DNA of 64,000 bases from Maridesulfovibrio sp. (GCF_963667685.1 NZ_OY763932.1:453691-517690); one strand, 5' to 3'. Counted from the stretch's first letter, positions 44,758-53,746 are shown. Numbers and translations: made by a program. Notes: generated from the sequence alone by a model not told the origin.

Positions 44758-46620
44758 TTAAATTTCCCGCGGATCAGTCATATTTTCCGGGCGGAGGATC
44801 TCGTCCAGTTGTTCTTTGGTAAGGACCCCTTTTGCGAGTATGATATCGTACACGCTGGCATCGGTCCCAAGAGCTTCCTTGGCGATCGCTGCGGACTGCT
44901 CATAACCGATGACAGGGACCAATGCGGTCACCAGACCGATACTGCTCTGAACATAGCTCCTGCACACGTCTCTATTGGCTTCGATACCACTTATGCAGCG
45001 TTCCACCAGAGATATGCAGCCGTTTTTAAGAATCATCATCCCATGCAGCAGGTCATATGCGATAATCGGCTCTGCCATGCACAGTTCCAGTTCACTGGAC
45101 TCTGCAGCCATAGAAACCACGGTGTCATATCCCATGACCTGATAACATATCTGGTTCATTACTTCGGGAAGAACCGGATTAACCTTGCCCGGCATAATAG
45201 ATGAACCGGGCTGCATCGGGGGCAGATTGATCTCGTTCAAGCCACATCTGGGCCCGGAGGAAAGTGCGCGCAGGTCGTTACAAATTTTGGATATCTGCAC
45301 GGCCACCAGTTTCAGGCTGGCTGACATGCGTACAAAAACGCCTGCATTCTGTGTTGCTTCCACCAGATTTTTTGCTCTCCTGACAGGGAAACCGCTGATT
45401 GCCGCAAGTTTTTTCGCCACCAGATCGGCATAGCCTCGGGGACTGTTGATACCGGTTCCAATAGCCGTAGCTCCCAGGTTAATATCAAGAAATGCCTCGG
45501 CGGTTTGCTCCATGGAACTAATGGAACTGTCTATCATCACTGCGTAGGCGCTGAACTCCTGACCTAGGGTCATGGGAACCGCATCCTGATTTTCAGTGCG
45601 CCCCATTTTGAGTACATCCTTAAATTTCTCTCCCTTGCTCGCAAGAGCATTCCGAAAAACCCGCAGGGAGCAGACAAGATCGTGACAGGAGAGCAGTACC
45701 GCCAACTTTATCGCCGTGGGGTACGCATCGTTTGTGGATTGAGAACAGTTAACATGATCATTGGGGTGCAGGTGGTGATACTCCCCTTTGTTATACCCCA
45801 TGATCTCCAAGCCCCGGTTTGCAATCACCTCATTGGCGTTCATGTTGGTCGAAGTCCCTGCACCGCCCTGAAACATATCCACGGTAAAATGTTCATGCAG
45901 CTCGCCGCCCAGAATTTCATCACAGGCCTGACAAATGGCATTCATTCTGGTGTCGTCAAGGACCCCCAATTCATGATTGGTCTGGGCCGCAGCCTTTTTC
46001 ACCATGGCTAAAGCTTCAACCATATGTTCAAAATTATTAAGATATATTCCTGAGATGGAAAAATTTTCCATGGCCCGCAGGGTTTGAACACCATAATAGG
46101 CATGACCGTAGACATCTCTTGTACCAAGAGAATCTTTTTCCCGACGCAACCCGCTGATCAGTAGATCCCCGCTGTTACCCTTGCAGTGGACACTATCCGC
46201 AAGCATACGCATGCGGCGGTTGATCCCAACCGCAACCTGAGCAACTATGCGGTAAAACAACTCCGGATTATTTTCTTTGAAAGATTCAATCTTTTCCTCA
46301 GTTATCTGCCAGATTCTGGTTCCGGTTCGCGTAAACGCGCCATTGGAGTGGGAGTCCTTCTCGAGAAGAGCACCTTCGCTGACCATGGAACCGGAAACTA
46401 TTGTTCCAACCTTGCGAGAAGTGCCATGAATACCACGCATCAGTTCAAGCTCACCTTCAAGGATGATTCCTGCCCAACGACGTGGGCTTGATTCATAGAA
46501 TATCCATTCATCCTGCTGATATACCCGTTCTTCACCTTCAGCGATCAGGATAACCAGATCCTCTTCGCTGATACCGGTTGACCTGGCTGCCTGACGGACA
46601 ATGCTTTGTTCAATTCTCAT
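44758..46620 (-). CDS. aspartate ammonia-lyase with N-terminal cyclic-nucleotide-binding-like domain
   Basis: This enzyme converts aspartate to fumarate and ammonia, giving fumarate that anaerobes can respire. The 620-residue protein is about 150 longer than normal aspartase. The aspartase part starts near residue 155 and has the family's GTRDVYGHAYYGVQTLRA, HPNDHVNCSQSTND and the signature GSSIMPGKVNP. The extra N-terminal part (about 10-140) looks like a Crp/cNMP-binding beta-roll (WAGIILEGELELMRG, then GSMVSEGALLEKD), but the phosphate-binding Arg of true cAMP sites is not evident. It may be an allosteric module for an unknown ligand. No helix-turn-helix is present. It lies just upstream of the HcnABC-like trio on the same strand. 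Confidence 0.9.
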   Translation of the reverse strand: MRIEQSIVRQAARSTGISEEDLVILIAEGEERVYQQDEWIFYESSPRRWAGIILEGELELMRGIHGTSRKVGTIVSGSMVSEGALLEKDSHSNGAFTRTGTRIWQITEEKIESFKENNPELFYRIVAQVAVGINRRMRMLADSVHCKGNSGDLLISGLRREKDSLGTRDVYGHAYYGVQTLRAMENFSISGIYLNNFEHMVEALAMVKKAAAQTNHELGVLDDTRMNAICQACDEILGGELHEHFTVDMFQGGAGTSTNMNANEVIANRGLEIMGYNKGEYHHLHPNDHVNCSQSTNDAYPTAIKLAVLLSCHDLVCSLRVFRNALASKGEKFKDVLKMGRTENQDAVPMTLGQEFSAYAVMIDSSISSMEQTAEAFLDINLGATAIGTGINSPRGYADLVAKKLAAISGFPVRRAKNLVEATQNAGVFVRMSASLKLVAVQISKICNDLRALSSGPRCGLNEINLPPMQPGSSIMPGKVNPVLPEVMNQICYQVMGYDTVVSMAAESSELELCMAEPIIAYDLLHGMMILKNGCISLVERCISGIEANRDVCRSYVQSSIGLVTALVPVIGYEQSAAIAKEALGTDASVYDIILAKGVLTKEQLDEILRPENMTDPREI

Positions 46621-46712
46621 AGCGTCTGTTTATTCCAACTATAAAATAATAGAAGTTAATGGATGCAGGTGGAGAAAACTATCCCGAACACCGTGCCTGA
46701 GTCCTTGTTTCA

Positions 46713-47279
46713 CTAGTGGGTAACGTTCATGGCTTCGCTGTGGCTGCTGATTATCCGCTCAATTCGCTCAAGGGCTTGAGCTGTTGTTTTGATCTGATCT
46801 CTGGGAAAAGCAACCGGATACTGAAGGGGCGGCATGCCCAGAAAGGCCAGCCCTCCCCCATAGGGAGTAAGCATGACAGTTACCTTTCCACTGGTAAGCG
46901 TAATGGTAAGCCCTCCCAGATCCAAGTCCCGGAGCGTTTCCATGAGAATGGTGTCGGCATGCAACCGGTCTATCAAATGTTGACCTATATGACAGTTGCC
47001 TTTGCATCCGAACCTGCCGCTTCTGAAACGCAGTGAACAAGATCCAGTCAATTGGATCTCCCGCTCCAGGCAAAGGTTAACGGACATTGTTCCTCCCAAA
47101 AGCTGGCGCTGCCAGGTCTGAATTGCGGTCAGTCCCTGCAGTGTGCCCGGAAGGGCCGAGAAACGTACATCCCCGTTTTCGGTCAACTCCGCCTCTCCCC
47201 ATAGCGGGGAAAAAAGGCGTGAAGTCTGGAGAATGGCTGCATTGGCTGCGTTTACCCGTTTCTGTCTTGATCGGAACAT
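46713..47279 (-). CDS. protein of unknown function in the amino acid catabolic operon
   Basis: This 188-residue protein has a basic N-terminus, a strand-rich middle (LPGTLQGLTAIQTWQ, then SLRFRSGRFGCKGNC), a DLDLGGLTITLTSGKVTVMLTPYGGG region and a C-terminal helix. It has no signal peptide or membrane helix and two or three Cys residues. I do not recognise a family with confidence. Its strong SD (AGGAG) and 17-base gap to the PII gene indicate it is expressed as part of the operon, between the regulator and the aspartase. Confidence 0.75.
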   Translation of the reverse strand: MFRSRQKRVNAANAAILQTSRLFSPLWGEAELTENGDVRFSALPGTLQGLTAIQTWQRQLLGGTMSVNLCLEREIQLTGSCSLRFRSGRFGCKGNCHIGQHLIDRLHADTILMETLRDLDLGGLTITLTSGKVTVMLTPYGGGLAFLGMPPLQYPVAFPRDQIKTTAQALERIERIISSHSEAMNVTH

Positions 47280-47296
47280 AGTATCTCCTGCTTGCC

Positions 47297-47620
47297 CTAG
47301 ATGTTCTGGTCGCCTGAGCGAATGGTGTATGCTTCGGCTACCTGAAGGACGAATACTCGACCATCGCCATGGTTGCCGTCCCCTGTTCTAGCCGCCTCCA
47401 TGATGGTTCTAACAGCTGCTGCTTTCTGATCGTCATCCACGAAGGTTTGAATCATTTCTTTAGGAATATCCTTATAAATCATGTCACCGACTTTGAGACC
47501 GCTCTGGTTCCCACGCCCGATAACGGGGAATTTAGTCATGCCGTACACACCGATTTCGGCGAGAGCATCAGTCACTTCAGTGACTTTTTCCGGGCGAATA
47601 ATGGACTGAATAAGATACAT
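47297..47620 (-). CDS. PII nitrogen regulatory protein, NifI1-like
   Basis: This cytoplasmic trimeric signal protein has 107 residues. It has the PII fold: YLIQSIIRPEKVTEV, the T-loop GRGNQSGLKVGDMIYKDIPKE, and the B-loop-like ARTGDGNHGDGRVFV. The T-loop and the AYTIRSG C-terminus look like the NifI1 branch that controls nitrogenase in archaea and anaerobes, and the GlnB uridylylation Tyr is not in its usual context. No nif genes are visible. It sits next to an amino-acid permease, where it may control uptake or catabolism according to ATP, ADP and 2-oxoglutarate. This use is inferred. Confidence 0.88.
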   Translation of the reverse strand: MYLIQSIIRPEKVTEVTDALAEIGVYGMTKFPVIGRGNQSGLKVGDMIYKDIPKEMIQTFVDDDQKAAAVRTIMEAARTGDGNHGDGRVFVLQVAEAYTIRSGDQNI

Positions 47621-47668
47621 GGTATCTCCTTTGGGTTATATTTATCTGTCATCTGAGGCGACGACGGT

Positions 47669-49132
47669 TTAAATGGTGGTTGCGCTGGAGGTCGCCCTAC
47701 TACCGGGAGCGATTACAAAGGTGGCCGGAATACCGTTTTTATAGAGTTCTTTTTCAACCAGCCCCCACTCCTCCTGCGCTTCTTGCATGTTCATGGGCTT
47801 GAACATGGGCTCCTTGATAACAAACCGGAGCCAGAAAATGACGTAGACTAGTGTGCAGGCTATCATGACGCCGACCAGACGGAAGATTATACTTTCCATT
47901 TCCGGAACTGGTGCGATGTTGATAATGGCGTAGACCATGCCTAGAGATCCGATAATTTGAGGAATAGGATAGAACGGTGTTTTGTATGGTCGCCTCTGGT
48001 TCGGATAGCGACGACGGAGGATGAGTACATCAATATGCGCGATCACATAGGAGAAGAGCCAGGAACAACAGGCTGCAAGAATATAAATGATCAGGTTCGG
48101 TGCTTCACTGATGCCACCGAAATAAGTGACACTCATAGCTCCAGCCATGAACAGGATACCGACCCATGGCGTTTGAAAACGGGGATGGATAAGCCGAAAG
48201 ACTCTAGGAAGTTCACGGCTGACAGCCATGCCGTAGAGCATGCGGGGAACCACGCCGATGACCGTATTGATGGTACTTGCGCTGGCGAAGATTGAAACGA
48301 CGGCGATCCAAATCATTCCCGGCCTGCCAAGCATAGCCAATGCCATATCGACATGGGGATGATTGGAGTTTGTCAGCTGTTCAGCCGGAACGAACTTGAG
48401 TGAGGCGTATCCATAGACGAGGTTGACAAAGAAGATGGCCAGCAAGCCGTAAATCATAGCTTTTGGGATGTTCTTTTCCGGCTGTTTGGCTTCTTGAGCC
48501 ATGGGGGTGACAAATTCAATACCGATATACAGCCAGATCGCCAAAGCTGTCAGACCGAAAACTCCCATGCCCATGGGGTTGAAGGGCTGATCGGGTATAA
48601 CCGGCGCAGGCAGCGTACCTATACCGGTAAGGCCGATGATTCCGAGCAGAGCCATGGATATCATCATGGTCATTGTGAAGACAATTTGCAGCTTGGCAAA
48701 AATATCCACACCGATGACATTGGTAATGGTCAGGATGGCCAGAAGCAGCCCCCCCCATAAAACAGGGGGAATTCCGGGCGTAAAGGTCTCCGTGATAACG
48801 GACCCGGCTACAGCCAACTCCGCCGGTGCTGCGAACAGATTGGGAATAATATATGCCAGAATGACCGCAGCCATAGCCGGCAAACTTCCCAAGGCGACTT
48901 TTGTATAAGAGCGGAGTCCCCCGGCATGAGGCATCATACAAGCAAGTTCCGCATAACTTTGAGCTGAAAAGAGTTGCAGAATCCAGCCTGAGGCCATGGC
49001 AATAACAAACCCTCCACCGGCAAGGCCCATGCCTTGGCCTAGTGATACCAGTGTGCTGGAAGCGACGACTAGCCCCACCGCTACGGAAAAGCAGGAATAA
49101 AAACCGAGGGTCTTTCGAAGTTCCGTTTTCAT
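47669..49132 (-). CDS. APC family amino acid permease
   Basis: This inner-membrane amino acid transporter has about 487 residues with about twelve helices. The first helix carries the APC substrate-binding stretch (FYSCFSVAVGLVVASSTLVSLGQG). The consensus IGIEFVTPMAQEAKQPEKNIPKA follows. ATG at 49132 has GGAG in front of it; four extra upstream codons overlap the SD. It probably supplies the substrate of the operon, but sequence alone does not identify which amino acid. The cytosolic C-terminal tail is somewhat long. Confidence 0.9.
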   Translation of the reverse strand: MKTELRKTLGFYSCFSVAVGLVVASSTLVSLGQGMGLAGGGFVIAMASGWILQLFSAQSYAELACMMPHAGGLRSYTKVALGSLPAMAAVILAYIIPNLFAAPAELAVAGSVITETFTPGIPPVLWGGLLLAILTITNVIGVDIFAKLQIVFTMTMMISMALLGIIGLTGIGTLPAPVIPDQPFNPMGMGVFGLTALAIWLYIGIEFVTPMAQEAKQPEKNIPKAMIYGLLAIFFVNLVYGYASLKFVPAEQLTNSNHPHVDMALAMLGRPGMIWIAVVSIFASASTINTVIGVVPRMLYGMAVSRELPRVFRLIHPRFQTPWVGILFMAGAMSVTYFGGISEAPNLIIYILAACCSWLFSYVIAHIDVLILRRRYPNQRRPYKTPFYPIPQIIGSLGMVYAIINIAPVPEMESIIFRLVGVMIACTLVYVIFWLRFVIKEPMFKPMNMQEAQEEWGLVEKELYKNGIPATFVIAPGSRATSSATTI

Positions 49133-49351
49133 ATTAAACTCCATTGGTGTACGTGGTTACCTGATTATGACAAATTCATCTCTGGCTGAACCGCGCCATG
49201 CGCTTCATCCGCTGTGCCGTATTGCAGCAAAGGCTAATCCCCGCCGAATTACGGACCGTTGCACCGTATCACTACCTGTCTTTCCTCGACATCACAGGGC
49301 TGGATGATAGCGTTTCTCCCAAGACAGGATGTCCCAGGTATTGAATTGTCA

Positions 49352-50488
49352 TTAGGCTAGATAGGGTTTATCCCAAAGATTCAGAGTTGTACCGATGCCC
49401 TTTTCCAAAGCATTCCGATACACGATGGTACCCCAGGCCACGTCTTCCACGGGAAGCCCTCCCACCGAATAAACAATGATTTCATCTTCATTTTTACGGG
49501 CTGGAAGTTTTCCGGTAAGCACATCGCTGAGATCTTCAAGCTGCTCCTTGGCCAGCCGTCCATCGGCAATAAGATCCATGCAGTGCACAGCCGGGATGGG
49601 TATGGTATGGTAGGCAGGATAAGGCATTTCTTCAGCCCATGCCTCGTACAGGGGAACATAATCAGCCACGTTACGCGCCCGGTTGAGGATAAAATCGTCA
49701 TCAAATCGCGCAGCAGCCGGGCAACAGATAAATGCACCGGGTTTGATCCACTCTTCCTTTACATAGGGATACTCATTAATATCTCCAGTGGGAGATGATG
49801 TCCCCAGAAAGAGGATATCCGCATCCTTTGCTGCACCTTCAATATCATCAGCGATAACTATTTCGCTGACGGTGGGATATTTGCCCTTCACATAATCAAT
49901 GAAGCTCTGCATTGATTTCTTGCCCCTGCCTTTAATCTGCACGCGCTTGATACCGGGCCGAACGGTCATAAAGGAATCAAATGCGGTCTTACTCATGACT
50001 CCCGGACCGACGATGCCCACGGTTTTGGAATCTTCACGAGAGTAATACCGGGCACCGACGCCGGGTATCGCCCCCGTGCGGTAGGCACTAAGAATATTGG
50101 CGGACATATGAGCCATGGGAGCGCCGGTATCCTTATCGTTCAAGGTCAGCATCAGGATGGAGCGCGGCAGTTCTTTCTGCTTGTTTTCGGTGTTGGAACC
50201 GTACCACTTCATGCCCACCATATCGAACTGGCCGCCAAGATATGCAGGCATAGCCATGAATCTGCGATCGGGACCGTCTACCGGCATATTGGGAAAGGGT
50301 GATTCTTCAGGAAATACCATCATAATGCCATGAGAGTTGTTACCTGCTCCACCCATACGAAAGTCGCCCATTTTGAGCAGCCGGAACATCTCTTCCATTG
50401 CATCTACGCAGCCCAACATATCGGTCACACCAGCTTCGATCATGTCGTTTTCGCTCAAATACAAAAAATCAATTTTAGGATTTGCCAT
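49352..50488 (-). CDS. ornithine cyclodeaminase / mu-crystallin family protein
   Basis: This NAD(P)-dependent imine reductase or cyclodeaminase-like protein has 378 residues. The N-terminal FLYLSENDMIEAGVTDMLGCVDAMEE, the conserved KWYGSN and the Rossmann motif VGIVGPGVMSKTAFDSF define the family. Some homologues are annotated in databases as tyramine oxidase subunit B, from memory. Family members reduce imines such as ketimines or pyrroline carboxylates, or deaminate ornithine. Between RidA and an amino acid permease, an imine-handling role is natural. An AAGGAG SD precedes the ATG. Confidence 0.87.
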   Translation of the reverse strand: MANPKIDFLYLSENDMIEAGVTDMLGCVDAMEEMFRLLKMGDFRMGGAGNNSHGIMMVFPEESPFPNMPVDGPDRRFMAMPAYLGGQFDMVGMKWYGSNTENKQKELPRSILMLTLNDKDTGAPMAHMSANILSAYRTGAIPGVGARYYSREDSKTVGIVGPGVMSKTAFDSFMTVRPGIKRVQIKGRGKKSMQSFIDYVKGKYPTVSEIVIADDIEGAAKDADILFLGTSSPTGDINEYPYVKEEWIKPGAFICCPAAARFDDDFILNRARNVADYVPLYEAWAEEMPYPAYHTIPIPAVHCMDLIADGRLAKEQLEDLSDVLTGKLPARKNEDEIIVYSVGGLPVEDVAWGTIVYRNALEKGIGTTLNLWDKPYLA

Positions 50489-50516
50489 AGTCTTATCTCC
50501 TTAATGTCTAAAAAAG

Positions 50517-50912
50517 TTAGCCGAGTTCACACCCGATATGAGCTTCAAGTTCAATCTCCACAAACTGGGTCGGACGATTAAGCTTGGGGGTTTCCACCAT
50601 TGTAAATAACGGCCTTATGTCCTTAAAACGTTCACTGTAAGCTGCGGCTACTTCCTGAGCGAAAGCCATGTCCGTGACATAAGCTTTTACTTTGATCACA
50701 TCTGAGGCAGAGGCTCCGGCCTGCTGCAACAAATCGATGAATTTAGTTAATATGTATGCTGCCTGCTCCCCAGCGCTTTCACCGGCGACAGTCCCGTCCG
50801 GCTGTACTGCAGTAGTGCCGCCGATGTAGACATGATCCCCGACCTTCACCATTCGAGAGTATCCGGCGATATCTTCTAGAGGTGCTCCTGACGAATAATT
50901 AATACGCTGCAT
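50517..50912 (-). CDS. RidA family enamine/imine deaminase
   Basis: This small cytoplasmic trimeric protein (131 residues) hydrolyses reactive enamines and imines released by amino acid enzymes. Motifs include SRMVKVGDHVYIGGTTA, DVIKVKAYVTDM and the C-terminal RPTQFVEIELEAHI. The Arg that binds the substrate carboxylate in classic RidA is not clearly in place, so it may belong to a Rid subgroup other than RidA itself. It is the first gene of the leftward operon, with a very good SD (AAAGGAG). Its position supports imine products being made by the flavoenzymes downstream. Confidence 0.9.
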   Translation of the reverse strand: MQRINYSSGAPLEDIAGYSRMVKVGDHVYIGGTTAVQPDGTVAGESAGEQAAYILTKFIDLLQQAGASASDVIKVKAYVTDMAFAQEVAAAYSERFKDIRPLFTMVETPKLNRPTQFVEIELEAHIGCELG

Positions 50913-51316
50913 AATGCTTTCTCCTTTTGCAGTGCTAAACTGTCCATTTATTCATCTACAAAAAGCACACAGGCATATTGGAAAAAACGGAACAATGTTA
51001 AAGAAGGCGATATAGCTCCCAGTGCATAAAATCGAACTTTAAATATATATTTCAGCTACTTATTAAAGAATTTAGGCAAAGACATTATATTTATCTTTCA
51101 CAAAATTGCTATCATATTACAAAAATGAGCCATTACTCATGTCTAAAAAAACATTTTTGTTAATATGGGCCTACAAGACAAAAGTGGGGTCTAAAAAGAA
51201 TAAAAGAGCAAACCTGCTGTGACTCTGGCCTGTTACGTCAGGATATAGCGATGGAGGGGGATGATAATTTTCTTTGGCGTTGTTGTTGCATACCTCGTTA
51301 CGACTGGAGGTAAAAT
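50913..51316. promoter_or_regulatory. divergent promoter region of the amino acid operon and AraC regulator
   Basis: This 404-base intergenic region is without a gene. It is AT-rich on the RidA side, and a GGAGG SD at 51306-51310 precedes the regulator start. A sigma-54 signature was sought and not found. AraC-type binding repeats could not be picked out by eye. Confidence 0.4.
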
Positions 51317-52108
51317 GTGATTACGGAAAAAACCTACATGCCGGAGCAACCCTTTTTTCAACTATCGACGACAGACTATGTATCCCAGCTGTCTCTGTGC
51401 GACAGAGGGGTGGCCCAATATTATAGTTTTGTAAATCTGAATGCAGACAACGACATCATCGCTGTTCCGGATGGGACAATAGACATCATCATTCAATGTT
51501 CGGGCAATCACCCCAGAGCGCAAGTGTGCGGCTCGGTCAAGAAGGGGCGACAGGTCCAATTTGAACTGGGAGTAAAATATTTCGGAATTAGATTCTTTCC
51601 CGGAACCGCGGATGCGTTGTTACAGTGCCCTCTTAATCTATTTACCGATCAGGAAGTTCTCCTTGAAAATGTATATGACAGGGCGGACGAATTAGCAGAA
51701 CGGATCAGTAATGCCACCTCGTTCAAAGAGCGTATCTGTTTATTTAAAAAATATTATGCAAAACGGATTCGGGAAAATTCGAGCGTATCCACATTGATCC
51801 CCTACCTGATTAACAAGATCAACAAGTCTCACGGAGATATCAAAGTCGGCGACTTGGCGGAGGATACCGGCTACTCGACTCGTCACATTAGCGGCCAATT
51901 TTCAAGGGCCGTTGGAATCTCGCCGAAACTGTATTCTCGCATCGTCCGTTTTCAGCGATGCCTAGGGTTGCTGTGGGGACAGAAGCAACTATCGTACGCC
52001 AGCCTTGCACAAGACAGCGGATATTATGATCAGGCTCATTTCATTAATGAGTTCCGTGAGTTCTCACTTTGTACCCCTGCGCAAGCCTTAGGGACAAGTA
52101 TCCAGTAA
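51317..52108 (+). CDS. AraC family transcriptional regulator
   Basis: This DNA-binding protein of 263 residues has an N-terminal ligand-sensing domain at about 30-150 with the pattern IAVPDGTIDIIIQ..CGS..F.LG.KYFGIRFFPG, typical of one AraC subgroup. A C-terminal double helix-turn-helix lies at about 160-258 (DIKVGDLAEDTGYSTRHISGQFSRAVGISPKLYSRIVRFQR, then GYYDQAHFINEF). The start is GTG, 6 bases after GGAGG; the ATG two bases earlier is in another frame and stops at once. Its divergent position suggests that it controls the RidA-to-HcnC operon in response to the amino acid substrate. Confidence 0.9.
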   Translation: MITEKTYMPEQPFFQLSTTDYVSQLSLCDRGVAQYYSFVNLNADNDIIAVPDGTIDIIIQCSGNHPRAQVCGSVKKGRQVQFELGVKYFGIRFFPGTADALLQCPLNLFTDQEVLLENVYDRADELAERISNATSFKERICLFKKYYAKRIRENSSVSTLIPYLINKINKSHGDIKVGDLAEDTGYSTRHISGQFSRAVGISPKLYSRIVRFQRCLGLLWGQKQLSYASLAQDSGYYDQAHFINEFREFSLCTPAQALGTSIQ

Positions 52109-52628
52109 CATGGAAAAGAAAGATTAACTCTAGATTGAATCACTATGGCCTGACTGAAAATATCGCAGATTGTCAGCAAAAAAATCTTCAGCCTCAGTAT
52201 GCTGAAACATCTTTATCGTGGGCACCGACACCAATCATTCCAGAACGCTACCTATCACCCAGAAGAATTTCCCCGCACATTGCCCAAATATACGCATCCC
52301 AAGTTTTCCAAACCGCACCTGAAATGAATTTTGCGCACGCAACCACTTTTCGGCTTACACAAAGAGAGCCTCATAATGCGTTAAAATGGCGTAAAAATTG
52401 ACTTTTACAAGAAGTACACAAGGCAAATTGAGCACCCGCACTGCTGGCTATGAATTGCCGGTATGGGCATGTCATGCTCGGTGACGAAGGACGTGCTGTG
52501 GAGTTGTTGCCGGAGTTTGGGTAGCGAGTTAGGCAGAAATAGCTTGATTGAGGTAAGGGGCGTCAGAGATGGCGTCCTTTTTTTGTCACTTAAATACTAA
52601 TCGTTTATCACGCAGTTGGTATTTTTTT
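52109..52628. other. intergenic region with a possible coding remnant
   Basis: No intact gene is supported. At about 52449-52524 (plus) a short frame reads GHVMLGDEGRAVELLPEFG before TAG, which looks like the decayed tail of a protein. A 110-codon open frame at 52069-52401 overlaps the regulator and has an implausible composition. A near direct repeat (GGCGTC) is seen at 52560-52576. Confidence 0.3.
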
Positions 52629-53465
52629 TCACGACTTATCCATAATGACTTTCTTTTCCTCCCACTCCTTGATCAAATTAGAATAAAAACTATCATCATC
52701 AATTCCTAAATAATCCAGTATTTCAAAGCACTGTATAATGTCATATCTTGCGCAACACAGCATAATCATACCTACCCAGTAAGGATCAACAGTGACAACC
52801 ATTTTCCCTTTATATTCAAACAACTTTAGATAGGTATCGTTAACAGAAGAGAAATCTGAATGAACAAATGAATTAAGCATTGTATATATCGTCAAATAGT
52901 CATGCTCAAGATTTTCGTACATTTTAGATTTAATTTTAGCTAATATATCACGCTTATGCGACATAGCCCCTAGATTTAACTTAGACCACTTCGGTTGAAA
53001 CTTACTACCTAGTTCAAAATCTGGATTGATTTCCTTCTGACTAAATAAGGCACGTTCAAATGACCTATCTACGTCTACAAAACTTTCTAAATTTTCTTTT
53101 AGCTGACAATCTTGGCTGGCCTTCTTCAACAAACGGTAGTCATTGATGGGACCATGCTTAATATATTGCTTCAAGCCAATATTTTCATCTTCATATATTA
53201 AATATGAACAGACTATCAATTGTTCAAAACGGCTTCTTAAAAGGACTGAAGCTGGAGCACCAAAAGTCCAACTATTTATCATTCTAGCACTAGCACTGGT
53301 TGATTCTGCTATATATTTAAATCGATAAAACAGATGTAAAAACGGTGTATCCAAATCATCTTGTTTTTGATTAAACTTTTGATTGAAGTATGCAAACGCC
53401 CTATCAGATAATTCATTAAAAAGATTGAATTCTTCCCATTTCTCATAAGGTCCCAATTTATACAT
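52629..53465 (-). CDS. protein of unknown function, DUF5677-like
   Basis: This 278-residue, mostly helical, AT-rich gene product has no signal peptide. The pattern around WTFGAPASVLLRSRFEQLIVCSYLIYED and the later NSFVHSDFSS resembles DUF5677-type proteins, which are often found near mobile elements and defence genes. ATG at 53465 is the better of two adjacent ATGs because the GAGG SD is too close to the first. Lower G+C than its neighbours and its position next to an integration site suggest that it was acquired, perhaps by an earlier insertion at the same place. Function is unknown. Confidence 0.65.
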   Translation of the reverse strand: MYKLGPYEKWEEFNLFNELSDRAFAYFNQKFNQKQDDLDTPFLHLFYRFKYIAESTSASARMINSWTFGAPASVLLRSRFEQLIVCSYLIYEDENIGLKQYIKHGPINDYRLLKKASQDCQLKENLESFVDVDRSFERALFSQKEINPDFELGSKFQPKWSKLNLGAMSHKRDILAKIKSKMYENLEHDYLTIYTMLNSFVHSDFSSVNDTYLKLFEYKGKMVVTVDPYWVGMIMLCCARYDIIQCFEILDYLGIDDDSFYSNLIKEWEEKKVIMDKS

Positions 53466-53646
53466 CATATCCTCACCAAATTTGTTTCAACATTTATCAA
53501 TATGTATATTTAGAACAGTAGCTTATTCCTCATAGGCTTGCAAAAACACACATCGCTATCCACCAACTTCGGATCTTAGTGGGCTTCCCCCACCAGCTCA
53601 CCCCAGCAAATGTTGCCCCCGGTTGACCGACATGTTCACCAGCAAC

Positions 53647-53683
53647 GAAAAAAGCCTAGCTATCAAATCTGATAACTAGGCTT
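53647..53683 (-). terminator. rho-independent terminator downstream of the ssrA fragment
   Basis: AAGCCTAG.TATCA and TGATA.CTAGGCTT form a stem with one G-U pair and an AATC loop. A T run follows on the minus strand. Its position 18 bases beyond the CCA end suggests that it was the terminator of the tmRNA gene. Confidence 0.85.
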
Positions 53684-53701
53684 AATTCTTGAAAATTTTA
53701 A

Positions 53702-53746
53702 TGGTGGAGCTGGAGGGAATTGAACCCACGGCCTCTTGAATGCCAT
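53702..53746 (-). other. ssrA: attachment site: 3' fragment of a tmRNA (ssrA) gene
   Basis: The minus strand ends in GTGGGTTCAATTCCCTC followed by CAGCTCCACCA, which is a T-arm and acceptor 3' strand with encoded CCA. CAGCTCCACCA is the common tmRNA 3' end. No 5' acceptor, D-arm or complete tRNA lies to the right, so it is a fragment left by site-specific integration. The T-stem has one U-U mismatch. An integrase gene follows at 53905. Confidence 0.72.

Noticed and set aside
50913..51316. Sigma-54 promoter for the amino acid operon
   Set aside because: No GG-N10-GC pair with TGGCAC/TTGC context was found on the minus strand.
52069..52401. 110-codon open frame overlapping the AraC regulator 3' end
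   Set aside because: It overlaps a well-supported gene, lacks an SD, and its composition looks like translated intergenic DNA.
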